Assembly: GCA_029834535.1 (NCBI GenBank)
Contig: JAQMWT010000435.1
Location: 62,001-126,000 of the forward strand
DNA length: 64,000 nucleotides
Reading direction: 5' to 3'
DNA from: Chrysophaeum taylorii
Lineage: Eukaryota > Sar > Pelagophyceae > Pelagomonadales > Pelagomonadaceae
In this document: in pieces, positions 49,470-59,456 of the stretch
Layout: each line of letters opens with the position of its first letter
Numbering within the stretch: position 1 is the first letter of the stretch
The notes under the pieces: generated by a model
The model's database searches: none
The model's input: the letters and a program-made list of their open reading frames with translations, nothing else
Told to the model about the DNA's origin: nothing
Position numbers and translations under genes: made by a program

Positions 49470-50857
49470 CATCTGCCCTTTGAAGTGGGTCCACCGCACG
49501 AAGTATGAATCTGGCCGCTTCACATCGTACACTGCTCATCTCGTTGTCTGCGGTTACACCCAGGTTCACGGCATTGCTTACCACGACACGTACCGTCCTG
49601 TAGATGTCATCTCTGCTTTCATACAAGCCCCTATCTGGCGTTGCTGTTCACGACTGGGACTTGCATAAGTTGGATGTCAGCTCCGCTTTTATCCAAGCTC
49701 CCATTGACGAAGACATCTATGTCTGGCCGCCCGAAGGTTATGCTCCTCGCCAACCCACCGATGGTTTCAAAATCATTTACACGCTCCGTCGCTCTTGGTA
49801 TGGTTGTAAACAAGCTTGTCGTAATTGGTGGCTTTATTTGGCACGCTCTCTCGTCAATGACTGTGGCTTTGTCCGCGATTCTGGTGCCACTTGCAGCTAC
49901 ACACTCATGCTTAGGTCTACTGTCGTTCAGCGCCTTGTTCTCGTCGTTGATGATCTTCTTGTGGCGCACCCCCGTTCTTGCATTGGCCATTACCAAGCTT
50001 CCTTTTTGCGTTTTTCAAAGCCTCCCCACTTCCGTTGGTCTCCGCCTTACGCGTGCTCGCGCACGTCGCACGCTCGCTATCTACCAGTCCCATGCTATCC
50101 GTAAAATCCTCACCGAACATCGCTTTATCAACAGTAAACCAGAATTGACTCCCGCTCCCAGAAGTCTTCATCTTTCTGCGGCTGCTTGTCCTGCACCTGG
50201 CTCCCCCGCTTGTCCTGCACTTGGCTCCCCCGATCACGTCTTCATGGCTGCATCCCTTGATATCACTTGGACCGTCACTCAGTGTGCGCGTTTTACTGAC
50301 AATCCTGGCAAACCCCACTGGCGCGCCTTATCTCATACCCTCCGTTATCTCCATGGTACTCAAGATCTTGCCCTTGTTCTTGGTCGCGCTTCTACCCTTC
50401 GTCTCTGTGGTTATTCCGACTCCAGCTGGGCCGAAGACCCTGATGCCCGCCACTCCACTCCTGGCTTTTGTTTTCTCCTTGCTGGCTCTATGATATCCTA
50501 GTGCTCCCGCTCGCAGTACCTCCTCGCCCGCTCCTCTTTTGAAGCTCAATTGCTCGCTCTTTACGCCGCTACTGCTAAGCTCTCTTGGCTTCTCAAACTT
50601 TTTGATGCCTTTGATCTCCCTCGTCACACGGTCCCAATGTATGTCGATAACACCACCACCGTCACCCATGTCTCATGCGGCGCACCCGCCATATTGCCAT
50701 TCGCTTTTACAGCACCGCTGAATATCATCGCAACCACATCATCGATCTCCAACACAATCCCCGCCTTGACAACCTTAGCGATATCTTCACCCGTAGTACG
50801 GAAGTTCCTCCCTTCCTCCGGCTTCGTGCTCGTTACCTCACCTCGTGACTTCACCCT
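49470..50857 (+). pseudogene. Copia 1 pol remnant (reverse transcriptase and RNase H)
   Basis: The RT begins at about 49470 with PLKWVHRTKYESGRF and AHLVVCGYTQVHGIAYHDT, continues in another frame from about 49650 (LDVSSAFIQAPIDEDIYVWP, LRRSWYGCKQACRNWW, LVLVVDDLL), and in a third from about 50040. RNase H follows: TWTVTQCARFTDNPGKPHW, RYLHGTQDLALVLGR, GYSDSSWAEDPDARHSTPG, a stop at 50500, then RSSFEAQLLALYAATAKLSW and the pol end NLSDIFTRSTEVPPFLRLR with a stop near 50857. At least two frameshifts and one stop make it non-functional. The YxDD motif is read as VVDDLL. Confidence 0.88.
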
Positions 50858-50981
50858 GATATCTCCTGTCTCTTTCTGCCACACTGCCTCTCCTGACGTC
50901 TTTAAATGTCGACTGCTAAGAGGGGGGTGTGTGTGGGGAGCATGAAGGATGTGGGTGACGTCTTCCTTCAAGCTTCTCCTC

Positions 50982-51091
50982 TGTGAGCATCTCACTTACC
51001 CCTTTTTCCTTCTTCCTTTTCTTTTTTTTCCAGCACCCGTGTGAGGACCCTCACTTACCCCTTTTTCCTTTTCTTTCTTTTTCAGCACCTG
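50982..51091 (+). repeat. two LTR-start-like tandem units before the 3' LTR
   Basis: TGTGAGCATCTCACTTACCCC and TGTGAGGACCCTCACTTACC stand 50-60 bp apart just before the 3' LTR, which itself starts TGTGAGGAAGC...CACTTACCCC. Each is followed by a T/C-rich stretch ending CAGCACC. This looks like local duplication of the LTR start. Confidence 0.7.
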
Positions 51092-51166
51092 TGTGAGGAA
51101 GCTATGACACTTACCCCTGCATCACGTCCCCATTATAGTTCTCACATCCCCATTTCAATTCTCACA
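51092..51166 (+). repeat. 3' LTR of Copia 1
   Basis: 75 bp partner of 46390-46467; differs from it by about four substitutions plus a 1 nt and a 2 nt deletion. Followed by the target duplication GGTAG. Confidence 0.85.
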
Positions 51167-51171
51167 GGTAG

Positions 51172-53029
51172 CTAATAACTCGAACGCTGATTGGTAGTTA
51201 GCTCCGCATGACACGTCAGAACGCGTCACGACAGATCTCTATTGTCTACGGCCATTCCATGAAGTTCCAATGGTAGTAGAAGCTTGTGAGCGGGGCTATC
51301 AGACGGCGCGGCGAGTGCCTGGCCTGGGCGACAAGAAGGCTCAGATGGTGATGATGTCCTTCGGGGTGAAATGGGGTAGTGTGAACAACCATTCCACCGC
51401 GCGTTACATACGCGAATTTCAAGTCAACTTGAGAGCTTCGCGATACTAGCCCCCGCATGCGGAGCCAACTCGGTCAGCATTGGTCGTATCGTGGCTGGTA
51501 CAACAACTGGTTCGTTGAGGAGGTTGAGGAGATGACAGCGTTCTGGTAGACGACTCGGCTCATCCCTTCGTTTGTCTCGTCGAGGGACGTCTACATTCTA
51601 CATCCTCCGCGCCTCCGGCATGTCGCCCGACGAACGTCGCGACGATGGTGATGGCAACGACGTTTGTCCATCCGAGGACGGCGAGCTGTGATGCGCGATT
51701 CTGCCTCGCGCTCTCCGATGGCTCGCTGGTGTCTAGGGTTCAGTGATTCCGACAACGCGCGTGTCTACCAAAGATGAATGCACCCTCTTTTGCGAGAACT
51801 GCCGCCGCTTGTTTTATGACCTCGACACACAGCGCGAAAGCCCTTGACTCGCTTGAATTTCCTGCTTTCGCCGAGTCGTGGAATGCCCACGTCGCAGGCC
51901 TCGAGCCTTCGAAGACTTCTCTTTCTGACACTTCAGAAAGACGGCTAGTTTCCAACGGCAGGATCACAAGGATCACCTGCGCGTGTTCATTATCACCGAA
52001 ACATCGCGGAGTCAGCGCCGGACGCGACGTCGACGATCCGTGATGAAAACGTACTCCTCCGCGCACATCTCCGCGAGCCATCTGGTGCGATGAGGCGACG
52101 CCTTCCGTGAACCGACCGGACAATTGTCTCTCGTTTGGAAACACCCCGCCCTCGTGTCAGCGTCCAAGGCACGCGCTTTCAGTCTCCCTCGACGACCCAG
52201 TTCAAGCGCCTTCGACCCCAGCTGCTGCGGGCGCCAGGCTCCTCCCGCAGACGGCGCAAGTCCTCATTCAAGACCCTCAAGTCATCAACGCACCTCTTAT
52301 CGACACAACCCTCGAGGCTAGACTAACCCGATGCTCACCACAGTTCTCCTTTCCGCTCGACGCTCGGACTCCCGCCAATTTAAGCTGCGTTTATTCGGCG
52401 CACGCTCCGCCCCTTATCCTTTGAGTTTGCTCCTAAACCCGATCCTATCCTGCGCCAGCCCGATGGGCGGTCTTCTTTAAACGCACACGATGACCTTATT
52501 AGATGTCGACGCTGCCGCCGTTTGAAATTTACGAACATTGTAGGAGCGAGATAATTGCTACGTCTAAGTGGAGTTTCGACGTCCAAGGCGAAGGGCAGTC
52601 TGTGTGAAAGACAGACAGACAGACAGAGAGACAGAGAGACATGGGTATGTGCATATGCTCGGCCATCATCCGCTCGCTCTTGAGAGACCAGTGACCCAAA
52701 AAGACGTTGTCGTCGAGATCGGAGAATGAGGGTGAAGAAAATAAGCTGTCATATTTAAAACGTCGGCAGCGGCGCGTGACGAGGCCCCGTCCCCTTGAAA
52801 GAGAATGTCGCGAGGAGTTCGTTCGTTCGTTCGTTCGTTCGTTCGTTCGTTCGTTCGTTCGTTCGCTCGTTCGCTCGTTCGATCGTTCGTTCGCTCGAAA
52901 GAACGCCATGTCGTCGTCGTCGTCGTCGACGCTGGGTGGGTACTGTGGCTCGGGAGACGGAGGTCCCCGAGCGAACAATTAATCTCGTGTGGGCGTCGCG
53001 TCGAAAAAGAAGAAGGTGGTCCGTGCAGA
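51172..53029. other. 1.9 kb without a recognised gene
   Basis: Many stop codons in all frames in the first part. No conserved domain noticed. An ACAGACAG/AGAGAC microsatellite lies at 52608-52640 and a (GTTC)n run at 52818-52890. Frames that extend past 52800 on the plus strand are shadows of the AMPK gamma gene or of the microsatellite. Confidence 0.5.
52818..52890. repeat. (GTTC)n microsatellite
   Basis: About 18 GTTC units with a few GCTC and GATC variants. It is 140 bp beyond the 3' end of the AMPK gamma gene and yields misleading Arg/Ser/Phe/Val repeat frames. Confidence 0.95.
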
Positions 53030-54049
53030 CTAGGGAGCGTCGAGGAAATAGGCGAGAAGGTCGCGCGGGGAGACGACGCCAACGGGGCGGCGATCGTCGT
53101 CGAGGAAAACGAGGCGGCGAAATTTGACTTCGGCGAAGAGCTGGAAGACGAAGCCGAGGGAGGCGTGGGTTGGACAGGTGTGGAGGGGTTCGTCGTTGCG
53201 GCGCTGGCGGATGATTTCGCCGACGACGGTAGCGAGGTTGGCGACGACCGAGTTGGCATCGGTCGCGGTCGCGAGAAAGGTAATGTCGCTTCTCGAATAG
53301 AGATCGTTGAAGGCACCGCGATCGTCGACGACGGGGACCGAGGAAAGGTCTCGGTCGGCGAGGAGGGCCAGGACATCGCGGAGGTGGGTGTCCCTCGTAA
53401 CGGTCGCGAGGGAGTCGAAGGTACCGATGCCGAGGTCGAGAATCGGGGTATCGAAGAGTCGTCGCTCCTCCCTAAAGTTAGCGACGAAAAAGTCGAGGAT
53501 GTCGACGTGGGTGACGACGGCGAGGACGCCGCACTCGTCGGGGGCGACCACCGGCAAAAAGCGGCGTCGTCGGCGCCGCATGACGTCGCAGGCCTCGTAG
53601 AGCGACGCGTTAGCGTCCACCGCGACGAGAGCTCCGTAATTTTCCGCGAGAACGCCTTCAACCTCGACGCGCTGGTGGCGCGCCTCGGTCGCGTGCGTGA
53701 AGAGTGCTCCCGCGCCATCGTCCTCGAGGACCTGCGAGAGGCTCCTCGACGCGAGGCCTTCGATCGCCGCGCCGTTCCGGCCGTGGTTGTCGTGGTACCA
53801 TCTCAGCACGTCCACGAAATCCGTTACCGTCATCAGCCCCGCGAACTCCCGCCGCCGCGAGTCCCAGAGGGGCGCGGCCATCATCTCGTGTTCGAGCAGA
53901 GCGTAGAACGCGAGCTGGATCGGAATGTTCGTCTCGAACACGACAACCTTGCCGCTCGGACGGATCAGGTCGAAACATGTGCGAGACCGAAGAAACGCGG
54001 CGATCGCCTCGCGACCCGCCTGACGCACCACCGCCTGCTCGTTTAACAT
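53030..54049 (-). CDS. AMPK/SNF1 kinase gamma subunit (four CBS domains)
   Basis: 339 residues from the first ATG (the frame extends 12 codons further only to a GTG). The opening AIAAFLRSRTCFDLIRPSGK followed by VVVFETNIPIQLAFYALLEH matches the first CBS of gamma subunits, as does APLWDSRRREFAGLMTVTDF. Four CBS motifs follow in two Bateman pairs; the last has LVFLDDDRRPVGVVSPRDLL. AMPK gamma senses AMP/ATP ratio and controls the kinase alpha subunit. Nothing in the sequence looks broken. The upstream 224 nt separate it from a Copia insertion. Confidence 0.93.
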   Translation of the reverse strand: MLNEQAVVRQAGREAIAAFLRSRTCFDLIRPSGKVVVFETNIPIQLAFYALLEHEMMAAPLWDSRRREFAGLMTVTDFVDVLRWYHDNHGRNGAAIEGLASRSLSQVLEDDGAGALFTHATEARHQRVEVEGVLAENYGALVAVDANASLYEACDVMRRRRRRFLPVVAPDECGVLAVVTHVDILDFFVANFREERRLFDTPILDLGIGTFDSLATVTRDTHLRDVLALLADRDLSSVPVVDDRGAFNDLYSRSDITFLATATDANSVVANLATVVGEIIRQRRNDEPLHTCPTHASLGFVFQLFAEVKFRRLVFLDDDRRPVGVVSPRDLLAYFLDAP

Positions 54050-54273
54050 TCTACTCGCCGACCCATCTGATCTCTCCTCAAACACCCACCGATTCTCCTG
54101 GCTGTCCTCATCGTCCGACCGCTCTCAGCGACGACGACACCATGACACTCGACTGATGCCGTTGTTCCTCCTCGAGGAGGGGGGGCGGATTTGAATTTTT
54201 TTTTTTTTCCCCAATGGCCAAAAATTGGGCACACACACTCAACGGACCACCAAAAGCGACGACGACGACGGCT
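54050..54273. promoter_or_regulatory. split divergent promoter, AMPK gamma / DUF1997 gene
   Basis: Before the Copia 2 insertion this interval ran to the DUF1997 ATG with only about 235 nt between the two divergent starts. It has a poly-T tract at 54197-54208 and a CGACGACGACG run just before the target site. The insertion now places 4.2 kb between it and the DUF1997 gene. Confidence 0.5.
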
Positions 54274-54278
54274 AAAAG

Positions 54279-54390
54279 CACCAGCCTGTCCCAGTGACAC
54301 GTCACTGACACACCACGCACGCGCCACGTCGCCTGTCCTGACACTAGGTCACATGCCACGTTCACTTCATACACACATGACACTCATGCG
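54279..54390 (+). repeat. 5' LTR of Copia 2
   Basis: 112 bp, identical to 58359-58470 at every position read. Starts CACCAGCCTGTCCC, ends CACTCATGCG; it does not have the usual TG...CA ends. Confidence 0.92.
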
Positions 54391-54403
54391 GTTATGAGGC
54401 CCA
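54390..54403 (+). other. primer binding site of Copia 2 (internal initiator tRNA-Met type)
   Basis: GGTTATGAGGCCCA at the LTR edge is complementary, with about one mismatch, to the anticodon stem-loop of initiator tRNA-Met (loop CUCAUAA). Drosophila copia and yeast Ty5 use such half-tRNA primers. Match judged from memory of the tRNA loop. Confidence 0.65.
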
Positions 54404-54449
54404 TGGTCTTCGTGTTCTAGCACGACGCTACCACTTGCGCACGAGTGTC

Positions 54450-55466
54450 ATGTCGGCCACCGAGCTCAAGGACGCACGGAAGCGCCTGCCGGAAATCGTC
54501 AACCGGCTCCGCACTTTCACCCCCGAGGATGATGCGGTGGAGGACGCGACGCACCTGCGCCATATCGAACAGGACGTCGCGGACTACGCCCCGTTCCTGG
54601 CTGACACCACCGGCTCCATCCAGCTCCCACCGCCGACGCCCGAAGCCGACCAGTTCCTGCTCTGCCTCCTGCGCCGCGGCACCGCGGCGGAGGCGCAGCG
54701 CATTGTCGACCGCTGCCAGACTGGTGCCGACGCTTTGGACCGCCTACGTCAGCGCTTCGCCTTCAACAGCAAGACCGAACTCCGCCAGCATCTACACGAT
54801 CTGTCCTTCGTCTCGTTCGGCACACCCGACCTTTACCTCGCGGCCTTTGAACGCAACATCGCGGCCCTTGAGGCACTGGGCGACACCTTCACCGACACGG
54901 ATCGCATGCTCTACTTCCTCGAGGGCCTCAAGGGTCCCAAAGGAGGGGACGACCTAGCGGAGGCCCACCGTCTTCTCGCGATTGAATCCGCCCGGACCGG
55001 CACATCGTACGACACCTTCATTCAGGTCTTCACCCTGTACTGCCGCAACGCCGATATCAACCGCGGCAACTCTCGCGCACGCGCCCGCCAGACCGCCGCG
55101 CAAACTGCTGCCCCGCCCGGCAACTCTCGCGCACGCGCCCGCCAGACCGCCGCGCAAACTGCTGCTCCGCCCGGCCGCACCAGGCTCAACTACGACTCCG
55201 TCCGGACTGGACCCCAGTCCCGTTCTGCAGCAAGTGCTACGGGCTCTTTCACACAGCCCGCATATGCCCTGCCGACATCACGAGCCGTATGCGTGCGGAT
55301 TCTGCCGCTACCCCACCCACACCACCGACAACTGCGCGCGCCTCCCGGCTGGCAGCCCGGAGACGTCCTCTCGATCCGCGACCTCCGCAAGTTGAGGGCT
55401 TCTCCGCTCCCGGGACTGGTCCCCCGCCCGCCAGGCCACACCGCCCCACGCCCCGCAGGCACCTGA
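54450..55466 (+). pseudogene. Copia 2 gag, frameshifted
   Basis: Starts MSATELKDARKRLPEIVNRL. The capsid-like core lies at about residues 60-195 (LRQRFAFNSKTELRQHLHDL, FLEGLKGPKGGDDLAEAHRL). A perfect 54 bp in-frame duplication codes for NSRARARQTAAQTAAPPG twice (55068-55175). The zinc knuckle CGFCRYPTHTTDNC (C-x2-C-x4-H-x4-C) is in another frame at about 55297-55338, so a frameshift lies just before it. Confidence 0.85.
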
Positions 55467-55769
55467 GCCTGCGCCGGCCGATGCCGCGGCCGCCCGCCGC
55501 ACCACTGACGCCTGTCGAACCGGCTACACCATCGGCGCGCGCGCCTTTATGGCGCGCGGCATCGAGCCACCGTTGGTCTATCTCAGCACCCTTCACCTGA
55601 TGTTGACGTTGCTCTTCGTAGCCGCCGGGGCTTTGCTCGGTCTCTGCCTCGACGGCCGTGTTGCGCTGCTCTCTCCTCGTTCCCGGCCTTGCATGCGTCG
55701 TCCGCACTGTCTCATTCCCGACCCTGTGCAGCACCACGGCGCGGGCAACCCGTGCCCGCGCGGCACCAC

Positions 55770-58089
55770 CCGACGACTACGAGGAATGGCTCGTCGACTC
55801 CGCCTGCGACAACCACACGCGGCCCGAGTACAGCACGGTGGTCTCCTACACGAAGACGTGGCTGGCTCCCGGGCGGCTTCTTCGACGTGGACGCCACAGC
55901 CACGCTGTCAGTGGACACGTCATCGAGAACGTCACGCTCCAGACTACGGACGGCCACATCGACGTCACCATCGCTGCAGCCATTACGCCCTCGCTCCCGC
56001 GGCTCTTCTCGGTCGCCCAGTTCGACAAGAGCGGGGGGCGCTTCATCAGCGGGTCGCGCCCTCGCCTCGAGACGAGCGACGGCAAGATCATCCCCCTCAT
56101 CAAGCGAGGACAGGACTACGTGCTCATCACCCGGCGCACGGGGACCGAACCGGCGACGGCCGGCCCTGCGGCCGTCACCGCCGCGGCCCCCGCCGCCCCC
56201 GCACGGGGACCGAACCGGCGGCGGCCGGCACTGCGGCCGTCACCGCCGCGGCCCCCGCCGCCGCCGCCGTAGCCGCCGCCGCCGCCGCCGCCGCTGCCGG
56301 TCGCCGGCTCGCGCCGCGCGCTGTCTATGGCTCGGCTTTCGTCTCCTCCTCGTCGCGACCGTGGTCTTGGCCGGCGCTATGGCTGCTGTGACGTCGTGCC
56401 ATGCCGTTGGGGCGGCAATGCTGCAGCACCCGAGCGCACGGCCGGTCGACCCGGTCCTCATGCCGGGCCTCCTGCAGCACCTGAGCGCACGGCCGGTCGA
56501 CCCGGTCCTCATGCCGGGCTTCCGCCTTGACGACGTCTGCGCCCATCAGATGCTCGGCCACGCCAGCGCTGATCGCCGGGACGCCCCGCTACCGGGCTTG
56601 TTCGACGACGATCAGGACCCTGCCTTTGGCACGAGACGCCGCCCTCGACCTTCGTCTTCGACTACGGACCCCCGACCCGACGGCCCCCGATCCCTGGGAG
56701 GCCCGTGGCCGCCCGGACGCGCCTGGCTGGACGGTGGCCGTCCTCACGGAACACGGCGCCTTCTTCCAATTCGAGGCCATCCGCGTTGTAGCCACCCGCG
56801 ACGTCTCTGATGACGCCGTTGTCGTCGGCTGCATTACCGCCCTCGCCGTCAAGCGCGATGGCACGCAGAAGGCTCGCTTCTCCTACGACGGGGATCAAGC
56901 CAAACGGACCGAGACTGCGCATGCGCTCGCCGTCCCGGAGGACCACGACGATGCGCCTTGTACCGTCACTGCGGTTTCACCCGTACGCGTCGCCATGCGC
57001 TGACAACCATGCCGTGCTCGTCTTCGTGGCCGTCTGCACCGCTACGGCTATGTCGCCTGCGCTGGGGACGCACGGTGCGCCTACCTCCACTCTCCCCCTG
57101 CCTCATGAGCGCCGCCACATGCGCCCACCTCGCCACATCGGCGACTACATGGCCGACCTTCCTCCAGACCAACGATACGACCCGGCTCGGTCGCTGTGGC
57201 TCACGCTCAAGCCTGTCTACGACCAGCCCCATGCGGGCCGCCAGTGGTATGAGACGTTCGTCGAGTACCTCGGCCTTCTTGGCTTCCTCGAATCGCCGTA
57301 CCACCCCTGCTTCTTCTACCGCTATGAAGATACTGGGCCGCCGACGGTACTCATCAGCGTTGTTGACAACATTACGCTCGCGGGCCAACCGGACGCCGTG
57401 GCTGAAGTCCGCGCAGCGCTCAGCGACCGTTTTGTCATGACGTGGGACTTCAACTTCAACGTCGACCCCCACGTACCCGACAAGACGGCCGACAACGGCG
57501 ACGTCCGTGCCGCGCTCGCCATCAACCCACGCGAGGCCCTTGGTCTGCTCATGTTCATGCGGGCGACGTTGCCCACCTTCGGGCGCACGGTTCACGTCCT
57601 GGCCACCGCCGTCAACGTGTGGTCCGCGCGCCACGCTCGGGCCCTCGACCGTGCCCTGCGCTGGCTCGCGGCTCACCGAGACCTTGGCATCCTGTTTTCT
57701 GCTGCCTACCGAGGCGCCTTCCACCTCTCTCTGCTTATGCGGACGAGAGTCTTGGCTGTGAGCTCGCTCGCGGTGCGCACGGCTCTGCCCTCTCGCGCCT
57801 CGGTGGTGCCGTTCTCCTCCAGGGGGCCTGCGTCTCCGGTCAGCGCGTCTCTGCGACATGCCACAGCACGCCTGAGATTGCCATCTTAGCCCTGTCTCAC
57901 ACTGTCCGTCGCCTTCCTGGCGTGCGCCACCTCATCCAGACCCTCGAAGGGATCCAGACCCTCGAAGGGGTCCGGCCGCCTCGCACCACGGTCTGGTGTG
58001 ATAACCAACCGGCACTGAAGATCGTTCGTCGCCGTCTTCTGTCGCCTAACTTGCGCCATCTGCGTATCGTCCTCAATTCCCTCATTTGA
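55770..58089 (+). pseudogene. Copia 2 pol remnant (protease, pre-integrase, RT, RNase H)
   Basis: Protease: YEEWLVDSACDNHT at about 55780 with the D-S-A/G active site. GAG-pre-integrase: VCAHQMLGHASADRR at about 56540. The integrase catalytic core is absent; RT begins soon after with VKRDGTQKARFSYDGDQAK at about 56850, then DPARSLWLTLKPVYDQPHAGRQWYE at 57180-57255 and LISVVDNITLAG. RNase H follows in frame 1: STPEIAILALSHTVRRL and TTVWCDNQPALKIVRRR, to a stop near 58087. Frames change at least twice. Ala/Pro/Arg-rich low-complexity DNA and a 48 bp tandem duplication sit at 56150-56520. Confidence 0.85.
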
Positions 58090-58349
58090 GCAGTTGACAT
58101 GTACGACTGTGCCTACAAGTACGTCAAGACCAAGCTCAATTACGTCAGCGTCTTCGTTTCCAACGAGGACGCTGACCTCTTCGACCGCGATACTGCCTTC
58201 CTCACCGGTCATGTCACCCCTGACCTCTCCTAGACTCCTGGGCAGGTCCTACCTTGCTCATGTTCTTTCTTTTTCGCGCCCTTCCGCGGCGCTTCGCTCC
58301 TTTCACGTGCCTCCTGCAGCCCTCTCTTCGCACCTGATCGCTTCGCTGG

Positions 58350-58358
58350 ATGGGGAGG
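58350..58358 (+). other. polypurine tract of Copia 2
   Basis: ATGGGGAGG directly before the 3' LTR, the expected place for plus-strand priming. Confidence 0.75.
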
Positions 58359-58470
58359 CACCAGCCTGTCCCAGTGACACGTCACTGACACACCACGCAC
58401 GCGCCACGTCGCCTGTCCTGACACTAGGTCACATGCCACGTTCACTTCATACACACATGACACTCATGCG
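58359..58470 (+). repeat. 3' LTR of Copia 2
   Basis: 112 bp, identical to 54279-54390, followed by target duplication AAAAG. It ends 17 bp before the ATG of the DUF1997 gene, so transcripts of that gene may now start in the LTR. Confidence 0.92.
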
Positions 58471-58487
58471 AAAAGATCGATTCATTG

Positions 58488-59254
58488 ATGATGACGTGGT
58501 TCAGAGTGTTTTTTTTGCTGTGCCCGTCCGACGCGCTGCGGCAAGTCACCTGGACGGCGGGCGGCGCGCTCTCCGCACCCGTGTCTCCGTCCTTCCAGCG
58601 CTGGTTCACCGAAGACCCATCGGTCCCGGAAGCGCTCGTCGCGGCAAGTGACTCCGTCTCCGAAATCCTACCGCTCGGAAATGATCGCTTCGAGGCCCGC
58701 GTCTCGACTACCACCTTCCCGCTCGTCACGCTCCGTCCTATCTTCACGTTGCGTTGCGCGCGCAAAGATGCTTCGGAAATTGTGGTGCGCCTTAAAGAAA
58801 AAGAAACAGAAGAAGAAGAAGAACCGTCGTCGTCCGCTTCCAATTTAAATTTCTTCTTCGCAGGTCACCCTCGAAGATCAGAAAATGGAAGTCGAGGGGC
58901 CCGCATGGGCGACCAACATTGTGCTCGCGGTAAGGTAGTTGTGGCTCGGTCGGCAGGATTTGTGGTTTTTCAGGCGACCAAGGCCATGGACACGCACTCA
59001 ACCTCCAAGTGGACCATAAGGGACCAAGGCGAACTCGCGTGCGAGGTCCTTGTCGAGTCCAACATCCAAATTCCCGGCTGGATCCCAATACCGACCAAGG
59101 TCATCCAGGATGTCGGCCAGACCTCGGTAAGAAACCAAAAATGCGTCGATGATGCGATCGATCAGATCATCCCCTGCAGGTCGCCAAACAAATCGACAGC
59201 GATATCACAACGATGCTCAACAACGTCGTTGCCAACAACGATCGAGGCGCCTAG
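58488..59254 (+). CDS. DUF1997 protein, probably plastid
   Basis: Four exons, 58488-58784, 58864-58929, 58974-59126 and 59180-59254, introns 79, 44 and 53 nt, all phases agree; product 196 residues. The central part fits the DUF1997 family of cyanobacteria and plastids: YF/WFTEDPSVPEAL start block, LGNDRFEARVSTTTFPLVTL, the RPIFTLRC strand, then CEVLVESNIQIPGWIPIPTK and a closing amphipathic helix. Function of the family is unknown. The N-terminus MMTWFRVFFLLCPSDA looks like a short signal peptide, as needed for a complex plastid, but the upstream region was displaced by Copia 2, so part of a longer leader could have been cut off. Confidence 0.8.
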
Positions 59255-59456
59255 GTGTGTAAAAAAACTCGCGCCTCGAGCAACAAACAAACATTACGGG
59301 CGGTGGTGTGAACGCGTTGTTCTGAATGTGTGGAGGGGGTATGCGAGCGGGGGCACGGGCGTTGAGGAGTGAGTGTAAAGGAAGGCAAGCCAAGGAGCCT
59401 ATCATAGTACTTTGGCGGTATTAGTTGATTGATGTCAGTGCAGGTAGAGGTGAGAG

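Larger units (their letters stand above)
46390..51166 (+). mobile_element. Copia LTR retrotransposon 1, old and decayed, very short LTRs
   Basis: Bounded by direct repeats of 78 and 75 bp starting TGTGAGG and ending TTCTCA(CA), flanked by the 5 bp target duplication GGTAG (46385-46389 and 51167-51171). After the 5' LTR comes TGGTACCAGCTGC, similar to the initiator-tRNA-Met primer site. A gag-like start (MSSIEIKESKLSQNL) is at 46569. The middle is filled with minisatellites and has no recognisable integrase. Reverse transcriptase and RNase H remnants are at 49470-50857. The LTRs differ by several substitutions and indels, so the insertion is not recent. The internal region is clearly lower in GC than the host genes. 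Confidence 0.85.
54279..58470 (+). mobile_element. Copia LTR retrotransposon 2, recent insertion, internally deleted
   Basis: 4192 bp. Identical 112 bp LTRs (54279-54390, 58359-58470) flanked by a perfect 5 bp target duplication AAAAG (54274-54278, 58471-58475). A primer site overlaps the 5' LTR end and a purine tract ends at the 3' LTR. Order of remnants: gag, zinc knuckle, protease, GAG-pre-integrase, a gap where integrase should be, RT, RNase H, which is the Copia order. Several frameshifts. Identical LTRs mean a young insertion, so a defective element was probably mobilised in trans. High GC like the host. Confidence 0.92.

Noticed and set aside
51172-52560. Possible transposase or rRNA fragment
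   Set aside because: I looked for RNase H, DDE and rRNA-like stretches and found none that held up; left as unannotated.
52805-54046. 413-codon plus-strand frame beginning in Arg-Ser-Phe-Val repeats
   Set aside because: Antisense shadow of AMPK gamma extended by the GTTC microsatellite.
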